Origin: Agarophyton chilense
Lineage: Eukaryota; Rhodophyta; Florideophyceae; Gracilariales; Gracilariaceae
DNA: 64,000 bases
Assembly: GCA_030374765.1 (NCBI GenBank)
Contig: JARGXX010000116.1
Span: 992,001 to 1,056,000 of the forward strand
Direction of reading: 5' to 3'
Positions 1 to 9,071 of this stretch are shown here, in pieces (positions within the stretch are counted from its first letter, which is position 1; each line of letters starts with the position of its first letter). Both the position numbers and the translations under genes were made by a program. The notes under the pieces were generated by a model. It made no database searches. It worked only from the letters and a program-made list of their open reading frames with translations, and had not been told where the DNA came from.

Positions 1-354
1 AGAAAAGATAATCAATTGGGGTTTTGTCCAAGCGCACGACACAATTTTTGAGTGCAACACCCATACTGTACACTGTACAGTAGTACCAAGGGTATCTACT
101 TCTGCAGCGAATCGCTACTGCTTTTGAATCCCATTGCGTTTCAATCGGTTCTTGTGCTCAAATGAAGTCATATAGTACGAAGGGTACGAGCAAACGAACC
201 GAGCTTCGACGCACACTACTGTGCTAGCAGTGCGGAAGGCCAATGCTAAGAGGTCCCAACGCGCCGCATCACTTCATCATCATCTTTCAAACACGCTACA
301 GACTGGAATTGGAATATCCAGAAAAGAGCTTCTATTGATACAAACAATCAAGAG
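1..354. other. Upstream region of the HDAC gene
   Basis: No coding region, RNA gene or repeat is recognisable here. It presumably holds the promoter and 5' UTR of the histone deacetylase that starts at 355. I see no convincing TATA box. Confidence 0.4.
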
Positions 355-1746
355 ATGAGTGAATTACTTCAAGAACAGCAGTTCAACAGTTTGAACGAAA
401 GAAATCCAAACCTAGCAAAAAGAGTCGTTTACGTCCCGCCTTCAGATTGCTTCAAATCTCTAGACTCCAGTTCTAGACATCGGGAGAGATCAGCGGTAGT
501 GCATTCTTTAATTCGTGCCTGTGGATTAGAACGTGTTTGTGAAGTGCAACCACTTCGTACAGCAACTCTGTCGGAGGTGCTGTTGGCACACAATCGTCAC
601 TATCTCAGTATACTTTGCGCTGCTTCTGCCTATTACCACGGAGAAATTGATGGAGACTGCTCATTTTCTGGACTCTATATTTTTGATTTCGAGAATGAAG
701 AGGAAGCACGGATGCTCCTCAAAGAAACTGGCCTCGTTGACGACTGTCCAACTTTTCCAGGTGTTTGGCAACTTGGGTTACTCACGGTTGGCGGTGCAGT
801 AGTTGCCGCTGAGCGACTCATTACCAATCACGCTACAGCTGCCTGTTGGTTTGACGGAGGGCGCCATCACGCCTTGGTTGACTCAGCTCAGGGATTTTGC
901 TATTGTAATGAGTAATATCATTCTTTCATAAATGCGACTGCGGTTGGACAACGATTTCTTGTGTACTAACCGTTTACATACCCAGTGAATGATGTGGTTG
1001 TCGCATGTAAGGTGTTACTATCTCATCCAGGTATTTCCAGCATATTGTACATTGACATTGATATTCATCACGGTGACGGTGTAGAAGAATCGTTTCTGTA
1101 CGATGATGCCGTTACAACTGTCTCATTTCACCTGGCAGAAACAGGGTTTTATCCGGGAACCGGCCATGAGATTATACCGACTGAGGGTCCAGAAAGCTGC
1201 GGTGCAATACGTATTCCCCTTCGTCGTGGAATCGGAAATGAGGCCTACGTGAAAATATTTGGCAACGTCATAAGTACGGTAATGGGTCATCGCCCATCAG
1301 ACGTCCTTGTTCTCCAATGCGGGTGTGATAGTGTCGCAGGAGACCCACTAGGTGGTTTCAACTTGACTGGAAACGCGTACACTGCATGCGTGAAACGTCT
1401 ACTTGGGTTCAACATTCCTCTGTTAATTCTGGGAGGCGGGGGCTATGGCCTCGCAAACGCAGCAAGAGTATGGACAGATGTCCTGCAGACATGCATTGAA
1501 CATGTTACAGAAACGAATGGAGAGCAAGGCGGTCAACTGCGGTTCACTAGAGATATACCACTTCACGACGATTACTTTGATCTCTATGGGCCTACCTTCA
1601 CAAGAGATATAAAACCTCTTTCGATGAAAGATGAGAACACAGACGGGTACCTACGACAGATCTCTGCCCACATAGAGAACGTGCTCTCTCGAAAGTCATC
1701 TTTAGACGAAAGCAGAACTAACATAGAGGTCACGAAACCACCCTAA
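355..1746 (+). CDS. Class I histone deacetylase (HDAC8/RPD3-like), two exons
   Basis: Zinc-dependent lysine deacetylase acting on histone tails in the nucleus. It has two exons, 355-904 and 986-1746. The 81-bp intron (905-985) has a GTAATG donor, a perfect TACTAAC branch site at 964-970 and a CCCAG acceptor. Splicing restores the family motif GFCYLND; unspliced, the frame stops a few codons into the intron. The product is about 436 aa. Visible active-site parts are the catalytic His pair in GGRHHA (about 171-172), zinc ligands Asp209 and His211 in DIDIHHGDG, the third zinc ligand in the CDS of CGCDSVAGDP (about Asp298), and GGGGY with the transition-state Tyr (about 337). All essential residues are present, so it should be active. 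The size and the absence of a long C-terminal tail favour an HDAC8-like member over RPD3 itself. It converges on the gene ending at 2237. The family is certain; the subclass is inferred. Confidence 0.95.
905..985 (+). other. Intron with canonical TACTAAC branch site
   Basis: 81-bp spliceosomal intron in the HDAC gene: GT donor at 905, TACTAAC at 964-970, AG at 984-985. It is the clearest intron in the window and served as the template for locating the others. Confidence 0.92.
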
Positions 1747-2236
1747 TGAAAGACTGGATGTACCCAATTCGTCATGTACTGCTTCGAGCATATCTTAAAG
1801 AAATCTTCTTCACATGTTCATGTCCGTACATCTCTATACCGGCATTGCTATTGTTCGATCTTTGATCTACGTGACACGTCTAGCTTTATCGTAGCTGACT
1901 ATGCACAAAGCAAAGTGTTCGATTTGAGTTTCGCTATAGATCTCTGATACGAAGAGAAATCTTAAAGAAGTACCCGTACGTCACTTGCAAATGCATTCGT
2001 CACATATCTAACTTACGGTAGCACTATTTCTCCCCTTTTCTCTCCTTGTTGGGAGGGGAAAGTAATAAAATCAGGACTACAGCTGCTCAAACGCTACCAG
2101 TACTTACTGAAAGAGTAGTCAATCTGAGTATTTAGTTAGTGGGTAGAGATGTAAGGCCACCAGCTTCATTTGCTTCGAACAAGGTTTCTGCAAGTTTAAC
2201 CTGAGAAGCAGCAGTATCGTTCGTTGCGCTCAAACT
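1747..2236. other. Convergent 3' intergenic region
   Basis: About 490 bp between the 3' ends of the HDAC (+) and RHD3-like (-) genes. It contains TATCTTAAAG and AATAAAATC stretches that could serve polyadenylation. No ORF or repeat is supported. Confidence 0.4.
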
Positions 2237-3838
2237 TCAAGAGCCCTCAGCAGATGACTCCTCATCAAAGAGTGGCGCAAGAACGTCAATAGCGCTTGCA
2301 GAAATTTCGTCCGAGTCCTCCACAGAAATAGCACGACCCCTTTGGAACGGTCTCACGCGCATAATATAGGCCTGTTTGGCCTTGTCTGGGTCATAGGTTT
2401 GTTTCATTTCGTCCGCGTAGGGCACTTGTGAGCGGGAATCTTGTCCGAAAGGCGCCAACAAAAGTGTGTGAAAAGCAAAAGCAATCGGTGCGCGAATAGA
2501 TGGAACATAGTTTCCTTGAAGCCGAGCCAATTGCAGTCTTTCAGTCGCATCATCTCGCATGTGATTGACAAGTTCTTGGCGCTCATTGTCGAACCGCCAA
2601 CTGCCTAACTTGGAACGCAGAGCTTCTCCATGCTCTATGAAGTATCTCTCAGCTTCAGCAACGGCCCCTTTCACGTGCTTTTCCACCTTGTCGGTGATTC
2701 TAATCCTTGCGAGCTTCCCGCGGAAAAACTGGTAAGAATTTTCTCGAACTTTAAGAATCTGCTTGGCAAACAGAGCATACGAGTCGGAAAGGAGTCGAGA
2801 CTTTAACTCATCTCTCTTTCTTTGAAAAGCCTTCGTTGTTCTATAGGCAAAAGAATCCTTGTCGAACACTTCAAGCGTCCTCTCTATGCGTCGATCATTT
2901 TCAACGCCAAATTTGGGAATGATTCGACCGGAATCCACTTGCGTCTTCCATTGCTTGGTGGAGATCCTGTACTTGTCAAGAGCGCTCTTCATGATTGTAT
3001 TGCAAGCAAAAGTTGCGGTGAGCTCTTGGTCTTCTGGCAGATCAGAATCTGATTCTTGAGAGAAAGAATCCTGGATCCTGGCAGTGATGAGCGAAAGTCT
3101 TTCAGGTGTCATTCCAGCATCGGCATACTTATTGTTCGCTTCACGTAGGGCAGAACCAAGCTTGTTTGCAGCTGCACGATAGTCATCCACGCAGTGTTTT
3201 TCACTAGGGAGGGTAAAAACTTGGAGATCAAACAAATCTGAGAATTCCGTGGCAGCGTACCCAGAGGGGGATTCAATTTCTTCGTAGGCTGTTGATAGCT
3301 GGTCTGCAAGTGCTTGTTCCAGCTCAACTAGATCAACCTCGTCACTTTCATAGTCGCACACAGCTACGATAAAGAGGCGTCTGGTCGGAAGGGGTGGTGC
3401 TATGCCGGATACGCGAAGCATGAGACTCCGTTCGATGGCAGCCATGACCTGGGAAATCCCTGAGGACGATGGTCTGACAAGATCGTACATACGTACACTG
3501 AGTACAATGATCCCAGAAAGAGAAGCAGCAAGTGCCATAGAGCTTTCAAACGAGGAGTGAATGGTGTTTTCATGAAGACCATCTAATGCGATAAGAAGTG
3601 GACCGCCCGATACGGCTCCGGCACACAAGAGATGTACATCACGTCCCGATGATTTGCGCGATTGTTTTCCAGATATCTTATGAAGATCGGTTGTCGGGAC
3701 AGAGATGTTCACATCTAGGGCTGCGGAAAGTAGATGGGTGGCCGAGGCATTGCGAGGGGAAGTGGCGAAGACAGTGGCAAAACCATCGCCGGCGATGGCG
3801 GCGGCAGCTTGCAAGCCGTTGATTGAGGGCGCAACCAT
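2237..3838 (-). CDS. RHD3/Sey1-like (atlastin-type) GTPase-fold protein with degenerate nucleotide-binding motifs
   Basis: About 533 aa from the ATG at 3838. The open frame runs on to 4246, but that extension has non-coding-like Arg/Pro/Ser composition. The order of segments resembles the RHD3/Sey1 ER-fusion GTPases. A hydrophobic strand leads to a loop at about residues 22-31 where GxxxxGKS should be, but it reads ATSPRNASAT. Next is a strand ending ALDGLHEN in place of DVEGTDG, and then an LFIVAVCDYE strand where family members carry the RD motif. After that comes a long helical region (about 230-480) with the phasing of the Sey1 helical bundle. The usual C-terminal paired membrane segments are not obvious; only one weak hydrophobic stretch lies near residue 455. 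If the assignment is right, this is a pseudo-GTPase. It could be another dynamin-like or simply helical protein. The family call rests on by-eye similarity only. It is tandem with the gene at 4543-5104. Confidence 0.45.
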   Translation of the reverse strand: MVAPSINGLQAAAAIAGDGFATVFATSPRNASATHLLSAALDVNISVPTTDLHKISGKQSRKSSGRDVHLLCAGAVSGGPLLIALDGLHENTIHSSFESSMALAASLSGIIVLSVRMYDLVRPSSSGISQVMAAIERSLMLRVSGIAPPLPTRRLFIVAVCDYESDEVDLVELEQALADQLSTAYEEIESPSGYAATEFSDLFDLQVFTLPSEKHCVDDYRAAANKLGSALREANNKYADAGMTPERLSLITARIQDSFSQESDSDLPEDQELTATFACNTIMKSALDKYRISTKQWKTQVDSGRIIPKFGVENDRRIERTLEVFDKDSFAYRTTKAFQRKRDELKSRLLSDSYALFAKQILKVRENSYQFFRGKLARIRITDKVEKHVKGAVAEAERYFIEHGEALRSKLGSWRFDNERQELVNHMRDDATERLQLARLQGNYVPSIRAPIAFAFHTLLLAPFGQDSRSQVPYADEMKQTYDPDKAKQAYIMRVRPFQRGRAISVEDSDEISASAIDVLAPLFDEESSAEGS

Positions 3839-4542
3839 GAGGACAAGGGAAGAAGGGGAGGGGATGCGGACGAATGTAAGGACAAAAGAGATGGGGAGAA
3901 GGGGCGATAGGATTGGGTGGGCACGACGGAGGTTCAGAAATGCGAGCTCGAAGAGAGTGGAGGGCACCCAATCTCCCGGGCGGCGTCGCGGAACTGGACG
4001 GGTGCTCTTCGGCCAGGAAGTTGGGATCAGACGCCAAGTGCTTGGCCTGGGCCGCAGCACCCACAGTTGAAAGGACAGGGCGCACGGATTGTTGCCGCAA
4101 TGATCTCCGCTCGAAGCGCAAATTACGTCAAATTGGTCGGAATTTGTCGGTTCATTTCCCACCTGCAACTGTCGTTTCAATACCGTACTGCAGTACCCCT
4201 CGTAAATGCCGCTCATGAGCTGTGCGCTTTTTGGCGCCAGGGTCAAGCTAAATCGTAAGGACGCGGCTGGATGAGTTCAGTTTACTTCGATTGTTTCGAT
4301 GGAGACGAGGATGACTGCCACCCCGGAAAGCTACAGCGTGCAAAAACGGCTGGACGAGATTGAGTGCGATTATCGTAGAGGAGAGGTTGTGGACGGATGT
4401 ACGGTAACTGGCAGCCAACTTGGGTTCCGTCGTCTTTCTCGCTCTGTGTATCAATCGTTTCCCATCGTTGTACTGTTGTTCATCAAATAATGAAAGGCAG
4501 AATAGAGCTAACAAGATTCTTTGTTTACCAGATTTTTCAGGT
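3839..4542. other. Leader and intergenic region, pyrimidine-rich on the minus strand
   Basis: This lies upstream of the likely start of the RHD3-like gene and downstream of the plastid-protein gene. The minus strand just before 3838 is rich in CCTTCTTCCC-type tracts, consistent with a 5' UTR. Several overlapping short ORFs exist on both strands; none has recognisable domains or composition typical of the neighbours. Confidence 0.35.
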
Positions 4543-5104
4543 TCACTGACAAAATGTATCAATCTCCGCAACTGGAGCTATGAACAGCAGAAATACAACG
4601 TTTCTTAGCCGTCGCACGACCTCTGTAATCGTAGTCACAGAAGAAAAGAAAGAGTCAGAACTCCCTGAGTTCGGAATTCGGTAAGGCTCGAGTAGAATGA
4701 TTTGCACGTACCTTAAAGAAATCCTGGAACGGACCATATTCTTTGATGTTGGCCTGATTGAAACTTCCCTTCGTTCCTTTAATAGATATACCCCTCCCGT
4801 CACCGCTTGGCCAAGAGATAGCTGACGGTGACTGGGGCTTGTCGGGCTTGAAATCACCAGGGTCGGAATAGTCGAACAGTGGCTCACTCGTCTTGTCCAC
4901 TAGAGCAAACTGCTTGACGGGCTTGTTTTCCAAGTAGATGCCATCTTTACCATTGAAACTGATGAATGGTGCCTTGCTGCGGGCGTAAAGCGGATATTTT
5001 TCATCGACGACGCTCTGGGCGCCGGCAGACATGCGTGGGCAAGTCTGTCCCGTTTGGATCCGCAAGGGAGGGAGTGATGGACGTGCGACAAAAGCAGACT
5101 TCAT
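4543..5104 (-). CDS. Putative plastid-targeted small membrane protein, spliced
   Basis: Coding exons are 5104-4712 and 4620-4543 (156 aa). The first donor is AAG|GTACGT, and the acceptor follows a pyrimidine tract at TTACAGAG. Joining in phase 0 gives a C-terminal hydrophobic stretch (VVFLLFIAPVA) before the stop. A second intron, 5148-5106 (GTAAGC...TATCCAG), lies in the 5' UTR and ends one base before the ATG. The N-terminus (MKSAFVARPS..., with a basic CPRMSA segment near 28-33) looks like a red algal transit peptide with its early Phe and a processing-like site. The mature part is polar and rich in Pro, Gly and Lys. I do not recognise the family; a thylakoid or envelope protein with one C-terminal membrane segment is possible. 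The exon 2 choice is inferred from splice signals. Confidence 0.5.
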
Positions 5105-5105
5105 C

Positions 5106-5148
5106 CTGGATAGGAAAGAGTGGGAACGAAACAAGCAGGAGAGCTTAC
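5106..5148 (-). other. 5' UTR mini-intron before the start codon
   Basis: A 43-bp GTAAGC...CCAG interval on the minus strand, with the acceptor one base before the ATG at 5104. The upstream exon carries no ATG, so it is read as a non-coding first exon. The intron is very short, so this is tentative. Confidence 0.45.
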
Positions 5149-5149
5149 C

Positions 5150-5676
5150 TTATGGCTCTGACTACAGAGATGGTTCTGTTGGCCAAGCACTACGCGGTCA
5201 ACTGCTCGGGTAAACAGAGCTTGTACGGCTGCCAAAATGTATAGAATTCTGAAGCAAAAATCTGGCAAAACGGCCCACAACGCAGCTCATGGATCTCCAG
5301 TGCATCTCGTCCTAACAAAGAGCAGGCAGGCAGCAGCATACTTTCACATCGTCTTACTGGTTGCCGTACAATGAAATGCTCATGCAATCTAGTCGGTCTT
5401 TTTGAATCGTCACCCAGATCCAGTGATCAATATCACATCGGGCGTCCGTGCTCCCGACATGCAGTATGAGGTTTCAAAATTGTTCAGAATTGCTTTCTGC
5501 AGTGCCGCCGTTCATGGAAATCGACAATATAACAGCTCCTACACTGGTAGCTTCTCTGCAGTGAGTGTATTGAATGAATGTGCGAAGTTCTAAAACCAAG
5601 AAAAGCAACTGTGTTGAGGAATCTGTAATATTGCCTTGCACAAAACCTTTTTACATGTGGGAAAACGAAAGAAATC
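5150..5676. other. Intergenic region with possible last exon of the PPR-like gene
   Basis: Holds the presumed non-coding first exon of the gene at 5104. Nearer 5484-5640 is a possible terminal exon of the PPR-like gene, because a donor-like CG|GTAAGA lies at that gene's unspliced stop. Candidate acceptors are TTACAG and CAACACAG near 5605-5630, and I cannot choose between them. Confidence 0.35.
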
Positions 5677-7527
5677 TTACCGAATCCCATACTTTCCTTG
5701 GAACTTCTTTATCGAATCATCCAACATTTTCAGTTTCTTGATTCCTGAATCCCTCAAAGCACCTCTCAAAGTTTGAATACGTCGCAACAATAGTAGAGGA
5801 TGATGCTGTCGAAACTGAGGCGATATCGAGCCACTCTCGCTCACTTCTGCCAAATGCTGCTCTACTAAATTGAGCGCCGCTGATAAATTCCCATCTCCGA
5901 CATACGTTCCGACAGCAAACGCCAGAGAGCGCATATCGTGTTTGATTCCCCCTTGGCGCATAATTGCAGTTATTCTTTCCAGTTGGGTCACGTCGCAACA
6001 CAACTCTGCCGCACCCATTGCTGTGCAAATATGTCCGATTCTTACATTTAGTGCCGGATACATCTCTGGAGAACCCATTATATCTTCTAGAATATCAACT
6101 GCTTCTTTAATCCTGTAGCTTCTGGTCTTGATGCGCAGGTAGTTACCGATGATCATTTTCTTCGTGGTTAGCGATGAATTTCCAATCTTTGAAATTCGGT
6201 AATGCTTCATGTACAACTCCCATAGAAGATCAGCTTTCCTGTTTATATCTACTAATTTCCCGTTTGTGGACACGTCATCTACGGCCTCAGCTGGCATTAA
6301 CTGCAGATAATTTCCATATCCAGCCATCAAATTTCCGAAAGCTTCTTCGTTTGGTACTCCGGAGGAATGGGCCTGTCCAATCTCGTAGAAAAGATTTTCA
6401 GACCTTTCAACCAAGCCGACGGATGTAATCGCCATTAGTGCAGTTGTCATAAATTTTGTTGACGGATGTTTAGCCATATCTACGATTTCTTGAATCCTCT
6501 CCCTGCTTACCACAGCTCTAGCATCCCTACTTGTCAAGGATAGTAGAATTGATCCAAGTGTCATTTCACTTGGCTTTACACCTTTCTCGACTGCTGTAGT
6601 GAATAGCCACTCTGCTTCCTTCCATCTGTTGAGTCTGCGCAATGAATCAATGGTAAGATGGAGCAAGGAGTCAGTCATTCCAACTCCTTGGCGCATGGCC
6701 ACATCTACAACAGCAACAGCCGTCTCTGCTCTTCCAAGTTTTGTTAATGCTTTCAACAGAACGCCCCATGCAAGAGTGTCTCGACCTAATCCTAATCCGT
6801 TTAGAATATCAACAAGTTTTGTATCTCCATTGGAAAACTGTTGGGCCGGGAATTGCATCACTTGAAGTGCTCGATCATACCATCCTCTTGAAGTAAATGA
6901 CATTGCCAAGAAAGTCCTGGCAATACATACCAATCGGGTGGTCCTGGTCGGGTGGTCCTGAGGAAGTGATTCTAAAGTTGCGAGCGCATGTTCAGCGCCA
7001 TTGTATTCCTCAGCAGAAATGCAGATTTCTATCACTGTGATGGCGGCTCTGGCCGATAACACATACCCTTTCTGACTGATTTCATTGGTAATGTTCAAGG
7101 CGTCTTCGCCATTCCCATCTATTCGACATTGTTCCAATCGCTCCCTCCAACTTAAATCGTCTCCCTCTGGAACTTTTGATCCATCAATTGTAACCGCCAT
7201 TGCGTCAGCCCAAATTTTTGAAAGGCGACGGGATTCACCTTCGAACACCAGAGCATCGTACAGATCAGATGGTTTCACAGATCGTTTTCTTCTCTTCTTT
7301 TGCAGAGCTTCAGGAAATGTTACTGGTGGCGCCTCAGCAGCACTTTCTCGTTCACATAAAATTGTTTTTGCCAATGATGGCATGACGTCTTCTCGAGTCG
7401 CGAGGCAATGACGCTGCGATTGCCGAAAATTGGTTCTATTCGCAAAGACTCTGTTCGACAAGTGAATAGGCAAAAGTGGGCTGCTCTCCATTGGTAAGCG
7501 CAAGAGTGAGAAGAGTCGTCGGTTCAT
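5677..7527 (-). CDS. PPR-like (pentatricopeptide) organellar RNA-binding protein
   Basis: 616 aa from a true ATG at 7527. The first 45 residues are basic, rich in Ser and Leu and poor in acid (MNRRLFSLLRLP...), which suggests a mitochondrial or plastid presequence. From about residue 110 to 600 the protein is a run of paired helices of 30-38 residues. Examples are ALNITNEISQKGYVLS, AVVDVAMRQGVGMTDSLLH, and WLFTTAVEKGVKPSEMTLGS, the last with the classic xGxxPxxxT turn of PPR motifs. PPR proteins bind organellar transcripts and act in their cleavage, stability or translation. The repeats are degenerate, so a TPR-like alternative remains. At the stop the sequence reads CG|GTAAGA, a good splice donor, so the real C-terminus may be slightly different through a short last exon. 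Confidence 0.72.
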   Translation of the reverse strand: MNRRLFSLLRLPMESSPLLPIHLSNRVFANRTNFRQSQRHCLATREDVMPSLAKTILCERESAAEAPPVTFPEALQKKRRKRSVKPSDLYDALVFEGESRRLSKIWADAMAVTIDGSKVPEGDDLSWRERLEQCRIDGNGEDALNITNEISQKGYVLSARAAITVIEICISAEEYNGAEHALATLESLPQDHPTRTTRLVCIARTFLAMSFTSRGWYDRALQVMQFPAQQFSNGDTKLVDILNGLGLGRDTLAWGVLLKALTKLGRAETAVAVVDVAMRQGVGMTDSLLHLTIDSLRRLNRWKEAEWLFTTAVEKGVKPSEMTLGSILLSLTSRDARAVVSRERIQEIVDMAKHPSTKFMTTALMAITSVGLVERSENLFYEIGQAHSSGVPNEEAFGNLMAGYGNYLQLMPAEAVDDVSTNGKLVDINRKADLLWELYMKHYRISKIGNSSLTTKKMIIGNYLRIKTRSYRIKEAVDILEDIMGSPEMYPALNVRIGHICTAMGAAELCCDVTQLERITAIMRQGGIKHDMRSLAFAVGTYVGDGNLSAALNLVEQHLAEVSESGSISPQFRQHHPLLLLRRIQTLRGALRDSGIKKLKMLDDSIKKFQGKYGIR

Positions 7528-8296
7528 GTTAAAGAAATAATTGCGACCTGGATCTTCTGTTCAAATCGAGGCGTTCTGATCGATGCACTTGCACCAATGC
7601 GTCAGTATATATCCAAGCTACTGTCTCTCTTGGTTACATCGATTTGAAAGTCTCGAATGTCGAGTCTGAAATTCGACAACATGTACAACTATATCATAAG
7701 CACCTTAATGATCGACGCGATAACCCGCGCGAGGGTGTAATAGAAGGGCAGCAACTGAGGAGGGGCACGGGGTGACATGGCTAGAGAAACTCGCACTGCA
7801 TCGCACTCGACAACAGCCAAAAAAACAGACAAAAATAAAGGCCTCAGTTTTCTTCTCTGGATACGTTTTCATCACTTGCTCTACATAATACTCTCTTGAG
7901 TCAAACTTTTGCGATTCTACCCCTGCAGGCTGGGGTTTTAATTCAATGCATCTCGAAACCTAAGATTCAGACCCAGCGATTGTCCAAGTGTATCGTTCGA
8001 AAAGAGTATACATAACCCTGTAACGAATGGAAGCCGGCGGGACTAATATGGCGTGACATAGAAAACACCGACACACCATGCGTTTTTAATTAGAGAATCG
8101 TTGCCGTTCGTTAAGTGCAGGAGCAACGTTTCTGACAGCTTCCCCATTCGTTGCACAGCATTCAAATCCATGTCCACACATAAGGCTGGCTCTTTCACTC
8201 GAAAGTCAAAGACAGGCAACTTGTTCCCACAAGCTTCTGTAGATCGCTTTTTCAAGTCACTCAAGCCCTAAGAAAGCCTGCAACAAACTCGCACAA
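7528..8296. other. Divergent intergenic region
   Basis: About 770 bp between the starts of the PPR-like (-) and 2H-like (+) genes, likely holding both promoters. A 73-codon minus-strand frame at 8043-8264 has no ATG start and is not called. No repeats were seen. Confidence 0.4.
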
Positions 8297-9022
8297 ATGA
8301 CTAACATTCGCGCAGATCCCTCTTGCGCCAGAATTGGACTGGTTTTCGGCCTTGTGTTGGCTGGTATGATTCCGCCGCCACCGGCCCTCTTATCTTTCTA
8401 CTCGAGGTTTTGTATACTTTTGCAAGAGGGCCTGAAATATGCTGGAGTACCCTCATCCTCCTATTTTATCTATGAGCCTGAAATGTTGCACACAACTGTG
8501 GCAACATTTCGATCGTTCCTAAGACCTCCACCTCCAAACCCGGAGCTTTTTGTAAGCGAATGGAAGGGTCTGTTAATGCGCGCTTCTCGACGTTCAGGGT
8601 GGCCTGTGGCAGGAACCTATGTTTTGACGCTATATGAGGCAAAAGTGCAAGACAATGGCGTAGGTACGTTTCTATACGTTGACAAGCTACGAGTCATAGA
8701 AAGAATGCGAGAATGTATTCGGGCAGAGATGAGAGAGAAACTGTCGCAAACAAGTCTGCGATATATTGAATGCATCAATGGGGACATTAAGATCCCAAAC
8801 ATCGTCCATTCGACAATGCTACGATGGAGGGGGTCCCCAAGCATCTCTCGTTCACAGTTACAAAACGTTTTTTCTGAAGCTTTTGTACTGACGAAGGCCG
8901 TTGAGTACCCCGTAGACATTCCGCTAAGTTCGGTTTCCCTGCTTCGCGAGTGGAAGCCGTACATGATGAAGAAGACATGCGTGGCGCAGCTGTGGCCGCC
9001 GGAAAACAAGGATACTAATTAA
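8297..9022 (+). CDS. 2H phosphoesterase superfamily-like protein
   Basis: 241 aa. Two H-x-T motifs in the spacing of the 2H superfamily are visible: LHTTVATF (His about 65) and VHSTMLRW (His about 171). Each follows a predicted strand. The family includes cyclic phosphodiesterases, RNA 2'-5' ligases and the LigT/AKAP7 branch. They cleave or form cyclic phosphate bonds in RNA or nucleotides with these two His and two Thr/Ser residues. Residues 12-28 form a hydrophobic segment (IGLVFGLVLAGMIPPPP) that could be the first core strand or a signal anchor. Loops are proline-rich (PPPPNPE near 77-83). The 3' end lies only 49 bp from that of the OEP24-like gene on the other strand. The substrate cannot be told from sequence. 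Confidence 0.62.
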   Translation: MTNIRADPSCARIGLVFGLVLAGMIPPPPALLSFYSRFCILLQEGLKYAGVPSSSYFIYEPEMLHTTVATFRSFLRPPPPNPELFVSEWKGLLMRASRRSGWPVAGTYVLTLYEAKVQDNGVGTFLYVDKLRVIERMRECIRAEMREKLSQTSLRYIECINGDIKIPNIVHSTMLRWRGSPSISRSQLQNVFSEAFVLTKAVEYPVDIPLSSVSLLREWKPYMMKKTCVAQLWPPENKDTN

Positions 9023-9071
9023 GCAAGTATTGAACATACCAAACGCGACTTAGAAACCCGTCACACTAGAA

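Noticed and set aside
3839-4246. N-terminal extension of the RHD3-like frame
   Set aside because: Open only by chance: Arg/Pro/Ser-rich composition, pyrimidine-rich DNA, and the ATG at 3838 directly precedes the first recognisable strand.
8043-8264. 73-codon minus-strand ORF beside the 2H gene
   Set aside because: Begins at TTG with an in-frame stop just upstream, and no homology is seen. An acceptor-like CTTAG before it leaves a small chance that it is an exon.
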